From: Gammaproteobacteria bacterium
GTDB taxonomy: Bacteria; Pseudomonadota; Gammaproteobacteria; Burkholderiales; Burkholderiaceae_E
Reading direction: 5' to 3'
Assembly: GCA_030425615.1 (NCBI GenBank)
Contig: JAUIAI010000106.1
Span: 1-7,532, forward strand
Length of the DNA: 7,532 nt
How positions within the stretch are numbered: the first letter of the stretch is position 1; the number at the start of each line of letters is the position of its first letter. Made by a program: the position numbers and the translations under genes. Shown piece after piece: positions 6,882-7,532 of the stretch. The notes beneath the pieces are model-generated. The model had not been told where the DNA came from and made no database searches. It worked only from the letters and a program-made list of their open reading frames with translations.

Positions 6882-7532
6882 TCAGCGGCGCGCCTTGCGG
6901 GCCCAGTCGGCGATGCGCGCCACGCCGCGTTCGATGTTCTCGTTCGAGGTCGCGTAGCTGAACCGGATATGCTGTCCGTCGCCCGGCACCCGGTGGCCGA
7001 AGTGGATGTCCGCCAGAACGGCGACTCCGGCCTCGTGCAGCAGGCGCTTGCGCAGGACCTCCGAATCGTCGCAGCCGGTCATCGCGCAGAGTTCGGTGAC
7101 GTTCGGCCAGGCGTAGAACGCGCCGCCCGACGCCTGGCACTCGATGCCGTCGATATCGTTCAGGGCGGCGACGATCAGGTCGCGCCGTTCGAGAAAGCGG
7201 GTGCGCATCATTTCGGCATCGTCCTGGGGGCCGTCGATCGCGGCCACCGCGGCCCACTGGGAGATGTGAGAGGCGCAGGAGTCCGTGTTCGTGACCCAGC
7301 GGGTCAGCGTGGGGGCGAGTGCCCGGCTGGCCGTGAAGCCGATGCGCCATCCGGTCATGGCCCAGGTTTTCGAGCAGCCGTCGGAGATGATGGTGCGCTC
7401 GAGCATGTCCGCTTCGGAGGCCAGCGAATGGAACTCGCCCTCGAAGACGAGCCGCGAGTAGATCTCGTCTGCATACACCCAGATCTGTGGATGGCGGCGC
7501 AGGATGTCCGCAATGGCCGAGAGATCCTGGCG
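6882..7532 (-). CDS. Class I/II PLP-dependent aminotransferase, C-terminal part (aspartate aminotransferase-like)
   Basis: The C-terminal 216 codons are present. The N-terminal half, including the start, lies beyond the right edge of the window. In the visible part, VYADEIY contains the Asp (residue 22 of the fragment) that contacts the PLP ring nitrogen and the Tyr (25) that contacts its oxygen. SKTWAMTGWRIGF has the Schiff-base Lys (55) and a phosphate-binding Arg (63). IRFSYATS carries the Arg (190) that binds the substrate carboxylate in fold-type I enzymes. GGAFYAWPN (136-144) is typical of the AspC-like Ib subgroup. The likely reaction is transfer of an amino group between an amino acid and 2-oxoglutarate, with aspartate the favoured guess; specificity cannot be fixed from half a protein. 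The open frame continues to the edge, and a GTG at 7478 is an internal valine codon, not a start. The gene converges with the aldo/keto reductase gene. Confidence 0.92.
   Translation of the reverse strand, partial: RQDLSAIADILRRHPQIWVYADEIYSRLVFEGEFHSLASEADMLERTIISDGCSKTWAMTGWRIGFTASRALAPTLTRWVTNTDSCASHISQWAAVAAIDGPQDDAEMMRTRFLERRDLIVAALNDIDGIECQASGGAFYAWPNVTELCAMTGCDDSEVLRKRLLHEAGVAVLADIHFGHRVPGDGQHIRFSYATSNENIERGVARIADWARKARR

Noticed and set aside
5866..6957. Plus-strand frame of 363 codons overlapping the aldo/keto reductase
   Set aside because: It shadows a reductase with a complete catalytic tetrad and has a translation rich in Arg and Gly without domains.

Overview
This is a GC-rich bacterial window with densely packed genes on both strands. 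The protein families, especially the CbbQ/CbbO pair and a gammaproteobacterial-looking ArgG, suggest a proteobacterium capable of Calvin-Benson CO2 fixation, possibly a chemolithoautotrophic gammaproteobacterium. The taxonomic guess is inference from protein similarity recalled from memory, not from a search.

Layout: (1) 39-3139, plus strand: a two-gene unit whose reading frames overlap by four bases. It encodes a MoxR-class AAA+ ATPase (CbbQ) and a large von Willebrand factor A protein (CbbO). Together these form a RuBisCO activase-type complex. The RuBisCO genes themselves are not in the window and would be expected just upstream. (2) 3160-4377, minus strand: argG, argininosuccinate synthase of arginine biosynthesis, convergent with cbbO. 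A perfect inverted repeat at the junction contains both stop codons. (3) 4378-4479: a divergent control region with a consensus -10 box for argG and a weaker plus-strand promoter candidate. (4) 4480-6823, plus strand: an EntS-like major facilitator exporter, followed 19 bases later by an aldo/keto reductase with a very strong Shine-Dalgarno sequence. The two are probably co-transcribed. (5) 6824-6881: a short convergent gap filled by a GC-rich tandem repeat with small hairpins. (6) 6882-7532, minus strand: the C-terminal half of a class I PLP-dependent aminotransferase that runs off the right edge.

Only cbbQ and cbbO form a clear functional system: CbbQ would be the ATP-driven hexameric motor and CbbO the adaptor that docks it on inhibited RuBisCO. 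The remaining genes are general metabolism or transport without an evident common pathway. I found no RNA gene, CRISPR array, insertion sequence or phage element. The most notable points are the disordered inserts in CbbO, the hairpin holding two opposing stop codons, an eight-codon mini-ORF bridging the transporter and reductase genes, and the tandem repeat in the last convergent gap. I see no convincing undescribed multi-gene system.
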